Source: CAZWDL01 sp964632995
GTDB lineage: Bacteria; Bacteroidota; Bacteroidia; Chitinophagales; Saprospiraceae
Direction of reading: 5' to 3'
Length of the DNA: 34,381 nt
Assembly (NCBI GenBank): GCA_964632995.1
Contig: CAZWDL010000080.1
Coordinates: forward strand, 1 to 34,381
The position numbers and the translations under genes were made by a program. The notes under the pieces were generated by a model, which was not told where the DNA came from, did no database searches, and saw nothing but the letters and a program-made list of their open reading frames with translations. Shown here in pieces: positions 7,804 to 16,874 of the stretch. Position 1 is the stretch's first letter. Every line of letters begins with the position of its first letter.

Positions 7804-8820
7804 ATGCATTTTGAAAAATACGCCAGCTATACTGTTTCCGACTTCATCCAGGATGAAGCCTTTATCCGCTGGATTGTGAATCCAGGTCCGGAAGACGAGG
7901 TTTTCTGGAGTAAATTCCTGCTTCATTATCCTGGCAAACAACGGGCGGTAGAAGAAGCCAGGTCAATCGTTGCGGCTATGACGGAAGCCCCTGCAATTTC
8001 CGGACTCAGCCGGGAAGAGAAGGAAGCAATGCTGCAAAATGTACGAAAGCGGGTGTACCCCAAACGCGCACAGCCCACTTTGACCGGCAGGCGAACATGG
8101 CTATTGGCAGCTGCCGCCGCAGTTCTGTTACTGCTGGGCGCAGCGACCTGGCTGTACCGGCAGGCTGCTCCCGCTCCCATAATCACACACAGCACCGCCT
8201 ACGGCGAACAGCAGTCCATCGAACTGCCCGACGGATCAATGGTGAGACTCAACGCGCACTCCTCACTGAGCTACGAAGCGGATTGGGAAACGCAAGACAG
8301 CCGAAAGGTCTGGCTGGAAGGAGAAGCTTTTTTTGAAGTAGCCGAAAAGCCGCAAACCAAACAGAAGTTCCAGGTTATTACCAAAGACCTGACCGTAGAA
8401 GTCCTGGGCACGGAATTCAACATCAACAGCCACCGGGAAGAGACCAAGGTGTTCCTGGAAGAGGGCAAAGTCAAGCTCAGCCTGAACGGATTAAAAGAAG
8501 CCATGCTGATGGATCCCGGCGAACTGGTCACCTACTCCAAAAATAAAAAGGAAAAACCGGCCAAACAGCGAGTGGCTCCTATGCTCCATACCTCTTGGAA
8601 GAATGGGTTTCAGTCATTTGACAAAACGCCCTTGGTTGAAGTCCTGAAAAAAGTAGAAGAAATATATGGCGTCACCATCCAGGTTAAAGACCCTACCCAT
8701 TACGATCGTAAGATCACCACTGGCCTGCCGGTAGAGAACCTGAAAGAAGCCCTGTCGGTCCTGGAGTTGACCCTGAACCTTCAAATTTCAAAAGACGAAG
8801 ACAGCTACACCATTCAATGA
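7804..8820 (+). CDS. FecR-family anti-sigma factor (DUF4974 C-terminus)
   Basis: The 338-residue product is a one-pass inner-membrane regulator. The cytoplasmic N-terminal part (about 1-95) would bind the ECF sigma factor. The membrane helix lies at about 99-117 (LLAAAAAVLLLLGAATWLY). The periplasmic FecR domain follows (about 130-225, SIELPDGSMVRLNAHSSLSYE...VWLEGEAFFEV...VLGTEFNI). The last 75 residues match the DUF4974 domain (TPLVEVLKKVEEIYGVTI...LKEALSVLELTLNL). I use the ATG at 7804; an in-frame TTG at 7792 is possible but less likely. It probably relays the signal from the STN domain of the downstream SusC to the upstream sigma factor. Confidence 0.92.
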   Translation: MHFEKYASYTVSDFIQDEAFIRWIVNPGPEDEVFWSKFLLHYPGKQRAVEEARSIVAAMTEAPAISGLSREEKEAMLQNVRKRVYPKRAQPTLTGRRTWLLAAAAAVLLLLGAATWLYRQAAPAPIITHSTAYGEQQSIELPDGSMVRLNAHSSLSYEADWETQDSRKVWLEGEAFFEVAEKPQTKQKFQVITKDLTVEVLGTEFNINSHREETKVFLEEGKVKLSLNGLKEAMLMDPGELVTYSKNKKEKPAKQRVAPMLHTSWKNGFQSFDKTPLVEVLKKVEEIYGVTIQVKDPTHYDRKITTGLPVENLKEALSVLELTLNLQISKDEDSYTIQ

Positions 8821-8890
8821 GTATAGCGGACATCATTCTGCTGGATGATCGTCCGGCGTAATTTATAAAGCACTTAAAACCCATCTTATT

Positions 8891-11800
8891 ATGAAAATCA
8901 ACAGGTACTGCAAAGCGCTAAGCTTGTTCTTGGTCCTATTCCTGTGTCAATGCCTGAGCATAGGAATAGCAAAGGCAAACAACAACGCCCCTTCCGGGGA
9001 TAACGAACAGCCGCGGCTGCTGACCGAAGTATTGGAAGAAATGGGCGAAAAATACCAGGTCATTTTCTCCTACGAATCGAATTTATTGAACGAAGTCGAA
9101 GTGGAGTTCGAATTCCAGGAAGGAGAAAGCGTCGGCAGCGCAATAGACCGGTTACTCTCTCAGACGAATCTGCGCTACCAGACCCTGGGCTCGAAGTACT
9201 ACGTCATCCATCAGAACACCAAAAGAGGAAACCGGAATGCCAAAAAACTGGGTCGAAAGATCAAGCAGATACAACGGCTGGAGCAAAAAGGAAAGCTCAG
9301 CCTGAATACGGTCCGCTCCACCCCTTCGGCCCGGCTGACCAGCGTCGTACATTCCATCGTCGAGCTGAAAGCAGCAGTTACGATAAGCGGCCGCGTCACC
9401 GATACCGACGGCGAACCGCTAACCGGCGCCACTGTCATGGTGAAGGGCACCACCACCGGCACCGTCACTGATATCGACGGGGAATACGAACTCAGCGCGC
9501 CGGATGACGCTACCACCCTGGTCATCTCCTTTATCGGTTACCAGGCCCAGGAAGTAGCGATTGACGGCAGAACCAGGATCGACGTCACCCTGGCAGAATC
9601 CGCTTCCCAGCTAGAGGAAGTGGTCGTGGTCGGCTACGGCACCCAGCAAAAACGAGATTTAACCGGATCGGTAAGCAAGATCGACGCCGGCGACCTGGAA
9701 AGTATTCCCAGCTCCAGAGTCGACAACCTGTTACAAGGCCGGGCGCCCGGCGTGCAGGTCACGGGAGTAAGCGGTGAGCCAGGTGCGGCCCCCTCCATTC
9801 GCGTTCGAGGTGGTAACTCCATCCAGGGTAATAACGAACCGCTGTGGGTCATCGACGGCGTCATCGTCGGCCAGAGCTTTGACCTCAATAATATCAACAC
9901 CAATGATATCGAATCCATCGAGGTGCTGAAAGACGCCACCGCAGTTTCCATTTACGGTACCCGCGGCGCCAACGGCGTCATCCTAGTGACGACAAAAGAC
10001 GGTAAAGGCATGGGCGCCGGCAGACCGCAGGTTTCTTTCAATTACTACGGCGGCAGCCAGTCTATTCTCGAATCCACCGATTTCCTCAACGGACCGCAGC
10101 ACGCCGCCTACTCCAACGAGGACGCGGAGTTCAGAGGCGCGGCCCTGCCTTTCCCCGACCCTGACAACGTACCCGATGTCAACTGGATCGATCAGATCAC
10201 CCAGACGGCGCCGATCCACAACGCCGACCTCTCCGTTTCCGGCGTCTCGCAAGATCAGAATATCAACTACTACCTGTCGGGCAACTACTTCAACCAACAG
10301 GGCATCATCCGCAACTCCGGGATAGAACGGTATATCTTCCGGGCCAATCTCGATTACAAACTCTCAGATTATGTCAGAACGGGCTTCCGGCTGAACTTAT
10401 CCCGGGTGCGAAGAGAAAACAACAAGACCAGTGTCTCGCAACTATTCCGGGACCACTTATCCGTGCGCGCCATTTTTGACGAGAATGGGAATTACACCAC
10501 GGAAAACCCCGTCTCGGCCTCGATCCAAACGAATCCGGAAGCAGATGTGACCCTGCGGGATAACCACCGCTACGTCACCAACTTCCTCGGGAACCTCTAC
10601 CTGGAAGTGGAACCGCTGCAGAACCTCGTCATCCGCTCCACCTTCAGCCCCGAGATCAACGGCGAAAAACTCAACCAGTTCAATCCAGGAGCGCTACCGC
10701 AAAACTTCGTGATCAACGACGGCGGTGATGCGCGGGTGTTCACCAGCTCCAGCATCGGTTTCATCAATGAAAATACCGTGTCTTACTCTACCCAGCTCGG
10801 CGCTGCCCATCGCCTCAATCTATTGGGCGGATTCACGCTGCAGAAATTCGAGGTGGAAACCAGCAATGCGCAGTCCTTCCAGCTGTCTAACGACATCACC
10901 GGCTTCAATAACCTGGCCTTCGGCTCCAACCCCAACCGGAATGTCGTGGGCTCCGGTTACGACGCCTTCCAACTGGTCTCCTGGCTGGGCCGGGTCAACT
11001 ATGTGCTCAACGACAAGTACCTCTTCACCCTGGTCGGCCGCGTAGACGGCTCCTCCCGCTTCGCCCCGGGCAATAAATACGGCTTCTTCCCCTCGGGCGC
11101 CGTGGCCTGGAGGCTCTCCGAAGAGCCCTTCATCCAGAACCTGGACCTGTTCGACGCCCTGAAGCTGCGCGCCAGCTACGGCATCTCCGGCAGCCAGGCC
11201 ATCGGCTCCTTCCGGACACTGGCCCTGCTCGATAACGCCAACACCACCTTCGACGGCAACGAACAGGCCGGCGTCACCATCGGACGCCCCGCCAACCCCG
11301 AACTGCGCTGGGAAACCACCGAGCAGCTCGATATCGGACTGGAAATGGGCTTCTTCCGCGGCCGCCTCAGCTTTGAAGTCGATTACTACTACAAGGAAAC
11401 CCGCGACCTGCTGCTGAATGTGCAGATCCCCCGGCAAACCGGCTTCGTCAGCCAGCTGCAAAACCTGGGTCGCCTGCGTAACAACGGCCTGGAACTGCTG
11501 GTCAACAGCGTCAATATCGCCAAGCCGAACTTCAAATGGTCGACCCTGCTGACCCTCTCGGGCAATCGCAACGAAGTGCTCGACCTGGGCGGCGTGGATC
11601 TCATCGACATCGTCGATCCCTCCGCTACCGGTCAGGGCGGTCCCGGCGGTCGCCTCATCGTCGGTCAGCCCGCTCCGGTATTCGTAGGGGTAAATTACCT
11701 CGGCACCTGGAAATCGCAGGAAGAAATCGACGGCTCCGGCCAGGTCGGGCAGGATGTCGGCGGCCCCCGATTCGGCGATATCAACGGCGACCAGCAGATC

Positions 11801-12337
11801 ACGGAAGACGATTTTGTCATCCTGGGTAACCCCCAGCCCGATTTTATCTTCGGACTCCAGAATACCTTCAACATCGGCAACTTCTCTCTGGACTTCTTCT
11901 TCCAGGGAACCTCCGGCAATGAGGTCTTCAACAGTCTGACCCAAACCGCCTTCTTCGGCCGGGCCGAACGCACCAAATACGCCGAAACGCTGGATCGCTG
12001 GACGCCCTCCAACCCCGACTCGGATATCCCCCGGGCAGGCGCGGTGGCCGCACTCTCCGAAGTGCCCAACAACTCCGAACTCATCGAGGACGGCTCCCAC
12101 ATCCGGCTGAAGAACATCCGGCTGGCTTATGACCTTCCTCTACAAAAATGGGGATGGCAGAGTATTCGCGGCATCAACGTCTACCTGTCGGGCGCCAACC
12201 TCTTCGTCTGGTCCGACTTCCGGCTCGTCGATCCGGAGACCAGTATGTTCGGTAGAAGCAACATCGCCCTCGGCTTCTCCCAAGGTGAATATCCGAGCGC
12301 CAGAGTGATAACGGCGGGCGTGAAAGTGACGCTGTAA
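8891..12337 (+). CDS. SusC/RagA-family TonB-dependent outer-membrane transporter with STN signalling domain
   Basis: The 1148-residue product begins with a signal peptide (about 1-30). An STN domain follows (about 40-108, LLTEVLEEMGEKYQVIFSYE...LLSQTNLRY). Next are a carboxypeptidase-regulatory-like beta domain (about 164-235, ISGRVTDTDGEPLTGATVMVKG...GEYELSA), the TonB-contact motif EEVVVVGYGTQ and a plug domain (SVSKIDAGDLESIP...LQGRAPGVQV...RIRGGNSI-like). The rest is the 22-strand barrel. It imports an oligomeric nutrient, probably with the SusD product as surface lid. The STN domain marks it as a transducer that signals to FecR when loaded. The substrate cannot be told, because no glycosidase or peptidase is next to it. 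Confidence 0.95.
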   Translation: MKINRYCKALSLFLVLFLCQCLSIGIAKANNNAPSGDNEQPRLLTEVLEEMGEKYQVIFSYESNLLNEVEVEFEFQEGESVGSAIDRLLSQTNLRYQTLGSKYYVIHQNTKRGNRNAKKLGRKIKQIQRLEQKGKLSLNTVRSTPSARLTSVVHSIVELKAAVTISGRVTDTDGEPLTGATVMVKGTTTGTVTDIDGEYELSAPDDATTLVISFIGYQAQEVAIDGRTRIDVTLAESASQLEEVVVVGYGTQQKRDLTGSVSKIDAGDLESIPSSRVDNLLQGRAPGVQVTGVSGEPGAAPSIRVRGGNSIQGNNEPLWVIDGVIVGQSFDLNNINTNDIESIEVLKDATAVSIYGTRGANGVILVTTKDGKGMGAGRPQVSFNYYGGSQSILESTDFLNGPQHAAYSNEDAEFRGAALPFPDPDNVPDVNWIDQITQTAPIHNADLSVSGVSQDQNINYYLSGNYFNQQGIIRNSGIERYIFRANLDYKLSDYVRTGFRLNLSRVRRENNKTSVSQLFRDHLSVRAIFDENGNYTTENPVSASIQTNPEADVTLRDNHRYVTNFLGNLYLEVEPLQNLVIRSTFSPEINGEKLNQFNPGALPQNFVINDGGDARVFTSSSIGFINENTVSYSTQLGAAHRLNLLGGFTLQKFEVETSNAQSFQLSNDITGFNNLAFGSNPNRNVVGSGYDAFQLVSWLGRVNYVLNDKYLFTLVGRVDGSSRFAPGNKYGFFPSGAVAWRLSEEPFIQNLDLFDALKLRASYGISGSQAIGSFRTLALLDNANTTFDGNEQAGVTIGRPANPELRWETTEQLDIGLEMGFFRGRLSFEVDYYYKETRDLLLNVQIPRQTGFVSQLQNLGRLRNNGLELLVNSVNIAKPNFKWSTLLTLSGNRNEVLDLGGVDLIDIVDPSATGQGGPGGRLIVGQPAPVFVGVNYLGTWKSQEEIDGSGQVGQDVGGPRFGDINGDQQITEDDFVILGNPQPDFIFGLQNTFNIGNFSLDFFFQGTSGNEVFNSLTQTAFFGRAERTKYAETLDRWTPSNPDSDIPRAGAVAALSEVPNNSELIEDGSHIRLKNIRLAYDLPLQKWGWQSIRGINVYLSGANLFVWSDFRLVDPETSMFGRSNIALGFSQGEYPSARVITAGVKVTL

Positions 12338-12343
12338 CGGGCG

Positions 12344-12416
12344 ATTGCCGGGGTGACTTCGAGTCACTTTGAGGCGCAGGACAATTGCCGGGGTGACTTG
12401 AAGTCACCCCGGCAAT
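12344..12416. repeat. GGGGTGACTT palindromic repeat in the susC-susD gap (one intact hairpin and one decayed copy)
   Basis: ATTGCCGGGGTGACTT (12384-12399) pairs exactly with AAGTCACCCCGGCAAT (12401-12416), a 16-bp stem around a single centre base. The same 16-base left arm also occurs at 12344-12359, followed by a damaged right arm (GAGTCAC). The core GGGGTGACTT...AGTCACCCC recurs in the rnfC-rnfD gap at 27204-27285. It might also tune SusC versus SusD transcript levels. Confidence 0.9.
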
Positions 12417-12456
12417 ACAACCTAATCCCTTTTTAAAAAAACATAAGCATCGAATC

Positions 12457-13971
12457 ATGAAAAACATAATATATTTCTTCCTCTTATCGGTGATGGCGGG
12501 GTCTTTCTGGGCCTGCGAAAGCTTTCTGGAGGAGGATCCCCGGGATATCGTTTCCCCCACCAACTTTTTTAACTCCGAAGCGGAATTCCGGTCCGCCATT
12601 AACGGATTGTATGAGATCTATCACGGCAACTCGCTGCACGGTAAAATCGGACTGGACCGCTTTTACGAGAACGGAGCGGATGTCATCGGACCCAACCGGG
12701 CCTTCGGACAGGTGGAACCCATACAGGCTTACACGCTCAACGAGGGTAACATCGGCGCCATTTCTCAGGGCGCGGGTGCTCCTCTGACCTGGCAGAATCT
12801 ATACCGGGTTATTCTGAATTCCAATATCATTCTCGAGAGCCTGGCAGGCAATGAAAATATTAACCAGGAGGCCAGTAACAACATCAGAGGAGAAGCGCTT
12901 TTTATGCGCGCCTACTCCTACTACCACCTGACGAATCTGTGGGCAGCTGTTCCCTACTTCCGGGATAATATCGAAATCGATGAGATCAGAACGCTGGGAC
13001 GCACCGACGCGACCCAGATCCGCAATGAAATACTGACGGACCTGCAGGAGGCGCAGGATCTGCTTCCCAACAACTTCACCCAAGGTGGACGCGTGTCGAA
13101 GTGGACGGCCGCTACCGTAATGGTAAAGATCTATCTGATTCAGGAAAAGTGGCAGGAAGCACGCGACAAAGCGGTAGAGATCATCAACAACTCCCCGCAC
13201 CGCCTGCTGGACAACTACGCCGATGTCTTTGACCCGAACAATGAGTACAATGACGAGATCATCTGGTCGATCGACTTTGTGAAAGATATCAACCAGGACG
13301 ACTGGCCGGACCACTTTACCCCCCGAATCCGCGACGAGCCGAAAAACAGTGACGAAAGGCCGGCGCTGAGCCAGGCCCTGAGTGAGCGAAACGAAGGCTT
13401 TACCGGATATGGTCTGGCCATTCCCCTGCCTGATTACGTCAATAAGTTCCCGCAAGATGACCTGCGCCGGCCGACCAACATTATACAGAACTGGCTGGGC
13501 TTTGAACTCAACTTCCCCTATATGCCCAAGATGTGGAACCTCGATCAGATCAACTCCCCGCGGGGCAACCACGGCGATAACAAGATTATCTTCCGCCTGG
13601 CCGACGTGTACCTGATGGCCGCCGAAGCGGAAAACGAGCTGAACGGCCCCGGCAACGCCTTCCAGTACATCAACGCGGTCAGAGAACGCGCCTACGAACC
13701 CGACCAGCCGCTCTCCGGTCTTAGCCAGCAAGAGTTCCGTGAAGCGATCTACGATGAGCGAAAGTGGGAACTGGGCGGCGAAGGCCACCGCCGGATGGAT
13801 CTGATCCGCTGGGGCATTCTGCTCGATGTAGTGAAAAAGACGGAGTACCGGATCTACAACCCGGCCGACAACATTCAGCCTTACCACGTCCTGCTGCCGA
13901 TTCCGGTGGAAGAACTGCGGCTAAATCCCGCGCTACTGGAGTCGGACCAGACGAATAACGGGTACCGGTAA
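12457..13971 (+). CDS. SusD/RagB-family nutrient-binding lipoprotein
   Basis: The 504-residue product has a lipoprotein signal (MKNIIYFFLLSVMAGSFWAC, Cys20). The SusD N-terminus follows (SFLEEDPRDIVSPTNFF.SEAEFRSAINGLYE), then TPR-like helices (GEALFMRAYSYYHLTNLWAAVPYF; ATVMVKIYLIQEKWQEARDKA). The C-terminal SusD motifs are present: DVYLMAAEAENELNG..., INAVRERAY, IYDERKWELGGEGHRRMDLIRWG, and a final YHVLLPIPVEELRLNP. It forms the extracellular lid that captures substrate for SusC. It lies 119 bp after susC, separated by the palindromic repeat, and a strong stem-loop follows its stop. Confidence 0.95.
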   Translation: MKNIIYFFLLSVMAGSFWACESFLEEDPRDIVSPTNFFNSEAEFRSAINGLYEIYHGNSLHGKIGLDRFYENGADVIGPNRAFGQVEPIQAYTLNEGNIGAISQGAGAPLTWQNLYRVILNSNIILESLAGNENINQEASNNIRGEALFMRAYSYYHLTNLWAAVPYFRDNIEIDEIRTLGRTDATQIRNEILTDLQEAQDLLPNNFTQGGRVSKWTAATVMVKIYLIQEKWQEARDKAVEIINNSPHRLLDNYADVFDPNNEYNDEIIWSIDFVKDINQDDWPDHFTPRIRDEPKNSDERPALSQALSERNEGFTGYGLAIPLPDYVNKFPQDDLRRPTNIIQNWLGFELNFPYMPKMWNLDQINSPRGNHGDNKIIFRLADVYLMAAEAENELNGPGNAFQYINAVRERAYEPDQPLSGLSQQEFREAIYDERKWELGGEGHRRMDLIRWGILLDVVKKTEYRIYNPADNIQPYHVLLPIPVEELRLNPALLESDQTNNGYR

Positions 13972-13981
13972 GAGATAAAGT

Positions 13982-14012
13982 CCGGAAGTGTTGGCTTTCC
14001 CAGCACTTCCGG
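13982..14012 (+). terminator. stem-loop terminator after susD
   Basis: CCGGAAGTGTTGG (13982-13994) pairs with CCAGCACTTCCGG (14000-14012) with one G-U pair and a 5-nt loop. It starts 11 bp after the susD stop codon. No strong T-run follows, but position and stability favour a terminator or 3'-end stabiliser of the sigma-fecR-susCD transcript. Confidence 0.6.
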
Positions 14013-14073
14013 GCTTCATCATTCCCATCTCCTCAATAGTACAATTTAGTACCGTAGGCAGCTCTTTATTCCT

Positions 14074-14805
14074 TTGGCGCCGGTCAAAAGGAATGTATTA
14101 ACCCGGCTGCCGGAGAATTTAAGCCCGTCCCTGCGGACAGGAACGCAAGGATTAACCGCTGTTAAACTTTCACCTCAGGAAGGCAAGGATGGTCTTCCCA
14201 ATTACGTACAAGGCAGGGAAAAAACTGACGCAGAGAAGAGAAATCAGGATATCCTGAAATCCGTTTTGCTGAGGCTGAATCTCGGACTTTGCCTGGATGC
14301 TGGTTTTTTTGATGCTTTCCTTTTCCATGGTCTTTCTGTTGGGGATGCGAAGTACAATACCGGTTACACTTTTGGTCTGACGACTACCTACAGCATCATG
14401 CAACATACCGGACTCACAGTGGATTTTCTCTTTACCCGAGAGGGGGCGGAGACCTCCGCCGGTACGGAACTGAAACTAAACTACCTCCGCCTGCCTATCT
14501 ATTTCGATTACTTTTTCAACGAACTTGGCGAGGTATTTCGCCCCAAAATCTACGCCGGCATCGTGCCGGGCCTGCGTACCCAAGCGGAAGTCGCCGACGT
14601 GGAGGTGGATGACAACTTCAGCACTTTCGATCTCGGTATCGGCGGCGGCATCGGCTTCAACTACCAGATCGCCGAACGCACCTGGCAGAACGTCGATGCG
14701 CGCTACGTGCGAGGTTTAATCAACATTAACAAAGAGGCTGATTTGGCCGGCGAGGCGTTCAATCAATACTTCCAGGGAAGTGTTGGTATAGCGTTTGGAT
14801 TGTGA
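14074..14805 (+). CDS. outer-membrane beta-barrel protein with abnormal N-terminus (possibly a decaying gene)
   Basis: Residues about 65-243 look like a small porin-type barrel domain (PF13568-like): LRLNLGLCLDAGF, TGYTFGLTTTYSIMQHTGLTVDFLFTREGAE, LNYLRLPIYFDYFF, FRPKIYAGIVPGL, FDLGIGGGIGFNYQI, ending in GSVGIAFGL as barrels do. The first about 65 residues are polar and basic, have no signal peptide, and can start only at a TTG (14074). No in-frame ATG precedes the barrel. A barrel without a signal peptide cannot be exported, so either the 5' end was replaced or lost, or the real start is not recognisable. After the TGA at 14803-14805 the same frame continues for 28 very acidic codons to TAA 14890-14892. 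Confidence 0.55.
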   Translation: MAPVKRNVLTRLPENLSPSLRTGTQGLTAVKLSPQEGKDGLPNYVQGREKTDAEKRNQDILKSVLLRLNLGLCLDAGFFDAFLFHGLSVGDAKYNTGYTFGLTTTYSIMQHTGLTVDFLFTREGAETSAGTELKLNYLRLPIYFDYFFNELGEVFRPKIYAGIVPGLRTQAEVADVEVDDNFSTFDLGIGGGIGFNYQIAERTWQNVDARYVRGLININKEADLAGEAFNQYFQGSVGIAFGL

Positions 14806-14908
14806 ACTACCCACCAACTGAAGGAAAGCGAGAAAGAAGAGGAAACGGAGGAAGAATCAGCGCCGGAAGCTGCAGACGAAGACGCTGCGTAAACCGCCTG
14901 CTTTGACG

Positions 14909-15012
14909 GTACACAGATTGATTATGATTTCATAGAATTCGTGGTGATACGATACCCTTGCACGGTTGCCCTGATCACAACAAATCATTGACATCATAAG
15001 AAATCTGTGTAC
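14909..15012. repeat. 104-bp imperfect palindrome between convergent genes
   Basis: GTACACAGATT (14909-14919) is the exact reverse complement of AATCTGTGTAC (15002-15012). Inner segments (ATTATGATTTC near 14921; ATCATAAGAAAT near 14994) pair imperfectly, so much of the element can fold. It lies between the beta-barrel gene and the convergent aldo/keto reductase and could end transcription from both sides. Confidence 0.75.
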
Positions 15013-15023
15013 TTTCTTTCCCA

Positions 15024-16091
15024 TCAAGGTGCTCTGTGAAGAACCGCCTCCTCCACGCCCAGCTTCTTCACCTGCTCTTTCCGGTCGCCCGTCTGCCGCT
15101 CATACATCCAGCCGGGATACTCTTCCGGCAGCCGGCTGACCTCATCGAGCTTCTGCAGTTCGTCCTCCGTGAAAGTCACGTCGACCGATTGCAGGTTATC
15201 TTCCAGTTGCTCCATCTTTTTGGCGCCGATGATGACTGTAGTGACGACTTCCTGGTGTAACAGCCAGGCCAGCGCCAGACGGGCAACGGAAACGCCGCGT
15301 TTTTCAGCCATGGGACGCAGGACGTCCAGGATGTCGAAAGCGCGTTCCTTGTTGACCGGGGGGAAGTCAAAACCGGCGCGACGGGCATCTTCAGGGCCTT
15401 CGCCTTCGCGAGTAAATTTACCGCTCAGCAGACCGCCCGCCAATGGGCTCCATACCATTAGCCCGACCTTTTGATCTTTCAGCAAGGGTACGATCTCCCG
15501 CTCCAGGTCGCGGCCGGCGATCGTGTAATAGGCTTGCAGGGAGACGAATTTCTCCAGTTTGTGAAATTCCGAATAGGCCAGCGCCTTCATCAGATGCCAG
15601 GCCGCCAGGTTGCTGCAGCCGATGTAGCGCACCTTGCCCGAGCGAACCAGATCATCCAGTGCGCGCAGCGTTTCTTCCAGAGGGGTGAAGGGGTCGAAGC
15701 CGTGAATCTGGTAAAGGTCGATGTAGTCGGTTCTAAGCCGCTTGAGGCTTTCGTCCACCTGCTGCATAATGTGATGGCGGGTCAGGCCCGCCTGGTTGGA
15801 CCCCCCTCCCCTCCTGCCCCGCACCTTGGTAGCCAGAATGAGCTTTTTACGGTCGAGCCCCAGGTTGCGGATAGCCTGGCCGGTCATTTCCTCCGAGAGG
15901 CCCTCGGAATAGACGTTGGCGGTGTCAATGAAATTGATGCCCGCATCTACGGAACGCCTGACCAGTTGATCGACCGGTTCCTGGTCCAGCTCGCCGATGG
16001 CTGTCCAGAAGCCGCGGCCGCCAAAGGTCATGGTGCCGAGGCAGAGTTCAGAGACGAGAAGGCCGGTGTTGCCCAGGATGTTGTACTTCAT
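15024..16091 (-). CDS. aldo/keto reductase
   Basis: The 355-residue product is a soluble NADPH-dependent carbonyl reductase of the (beta/alpha)8-barrel type. The catalytic tetrad is visible: Asp56 and Tyr61 in FIDTANVYSEG, Lys89 in ILATKV and His130 in DLYQIHG. Other family motifs are GNTGLLVSELCLGTMTFGG at the N-terminus, VRYIGCSNLAAWHL, and WSPLAGGLLSGKFTRE. The cofactor segment VTTVIIGAKKMEQLEDNL lies near the C-terminus. It is closest in style to the YajO/YhdN and Kvbeta-like groups. The true substrate is unknown. It appears to be transcribed alone; the next gene in the same direction starts 537 bp further right and ends 144 bp upstream of this one. Confidence 0.93.
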   Translation of the reverse strand: MKYNILGNTGLLVSELCLGTMTFGGRGFWTAIGELDQEPVDQLVRRSVDAGINFIDTANVYSEGLSEEMTGQAIRNLGLDRKKLILATKVRGRRGGGSNQAGLTRHHIMQQVDESLKRLRTDYIDLYQIHGFDPFTPLEETLRALDDLVRSGKVRYIGCSNLAAWHLMKALAYSEFHKLEKFVSLQAYYTIAGRDLEREIVPLLKDQKVGLMVWSPLAGGLLSGKFTREGEGPEDARRAGFDFPPVNKERAFDILDVLRPMAEKRGVSVARLALAWLLHQEVVTTVIIGAKKMEQLEDNLQSVDVTFTEDELQKLDEVSRLPEEYPGWMYERQTGDRKEQVKKLGVEEAVLHRAP

Positions 16092-16235
16092 GAATATGGG
16101 TTTTTGGATTTGAAGTGATGGTTATTCACTTCCGGATAACGGAAGCGGTATGGGCATGTTTCTTTCGATGTCAAAAATGAACCGGTATTTGCTCCGCAAA
16201 AAAATTATTTGAATTCCCAGATACTCACGAATCGC

Positions 16236-16628
16236 TTAGCCTTGCTCTTTTACCACGAGCATATCCTCCACCAGGCGAAAAATCTCCAGAGAAAAATCGC
16301 GGAGTTCCTCCGCTTCGAAGCGCACGCGGAGGATATTGCCCTCAACCAGTTCCCAGCGGCCTTCGTGAATCAGGTATCCGTCGGCCGGAGCGATAGAACG
16401 GTGGAAGAAAACGCCGTTCTCCCGAATCTCGAATCCTTCCCGGCCGCGGGCGGGCGGGAAAGGATAATCTTCCGGCCGGTACACCTTGTGGCCGGAGGTA
16501 TCTTCTTCGTAAGAATGCACCCACATGCCGGTCAGGGTCTCCGGATCGACCTCCGGTACTTGCCTGCCTTGTTCCTGGCAGGCGGAAAAGAGCGGAAGGG
16601 CAAAAAACAATAACAACAGGTATTTCAT
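16236..16628 (-). CDS. small lipoprotein of unknown function
   Basis: The 130-residue product has a clear lipoprotein signal (MKYLLLLFFALPLFSAC, Cys17). The mature part of about 113 residues is rich in alternating beta-type segments (GMWVHSYEED, GFEIRENGVFFHRSI, GRWELVEGNILRVRFE, FSLEIFRLVEDMLVVKE), like a lipocalin/calycin fold in which a GxW motif opens the barrel. This fold guess is inference. I do not recognise a family. It lies between lonB and the aldo/keto reductase on the same strand, with large gaps on both sides. Confidence 0.75.
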   Translation of the reverse strand: MKYLLLLFFALPLFSACQEQGRQVPEVDPETLTGMWVHSYEEDTSGHKVYRPEDYPFPPARGREGFEIRENGVFFHRSIAPADGYLIHEGRWELVEGNILRVRFEAEELRDFSLEIFRLVEDMLVVKEQG

Positions 16629-16677
16629 GATCGCCGGTTTAAAAAGGGAAACGATCTCAAGTTAACGAAAATTACAG

Positions 16678-16701
16678 GTCTTTTCTTTCAAAAGAAAAGA
16701 C
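16678..16701 (-). terminator. hairpin between the LonB gene and the small lipoprotein gene
   Basis: GTCTTTTCTTT (16678-16688) is the exact reverse complement of AAAGAAAAGAC (16691-16701), with almost no loop. On the minus strand it lies 174 bp after the lonB stop and 50 bp before the lipoprotein ATG, so it could end the lonB transcript or sit in the lipoprotein leader. Confidence 0.4.
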
Positions 16702-16874
16702 TGGATAGCATTGACTTTTTTGAGATAGGCCGCAGGAAACGGATAGACAAAGGGGGGAAACAGGAAATTATGGTATGGGCGTCAAGGTGACTTCGTTTCG
16801 ACGCTGAGATTGTCCAAAAGTTACTATTCACCACCCTGATGCTCTGTCCAAAAAATGATTCCCGCTGCTTCGGG

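Noticed and set aside
10820..12100. A 426-codon minus-strand frame opposite susC.
   Set aside because: It lies wholly within the conserved SusC barrel and has no family character.
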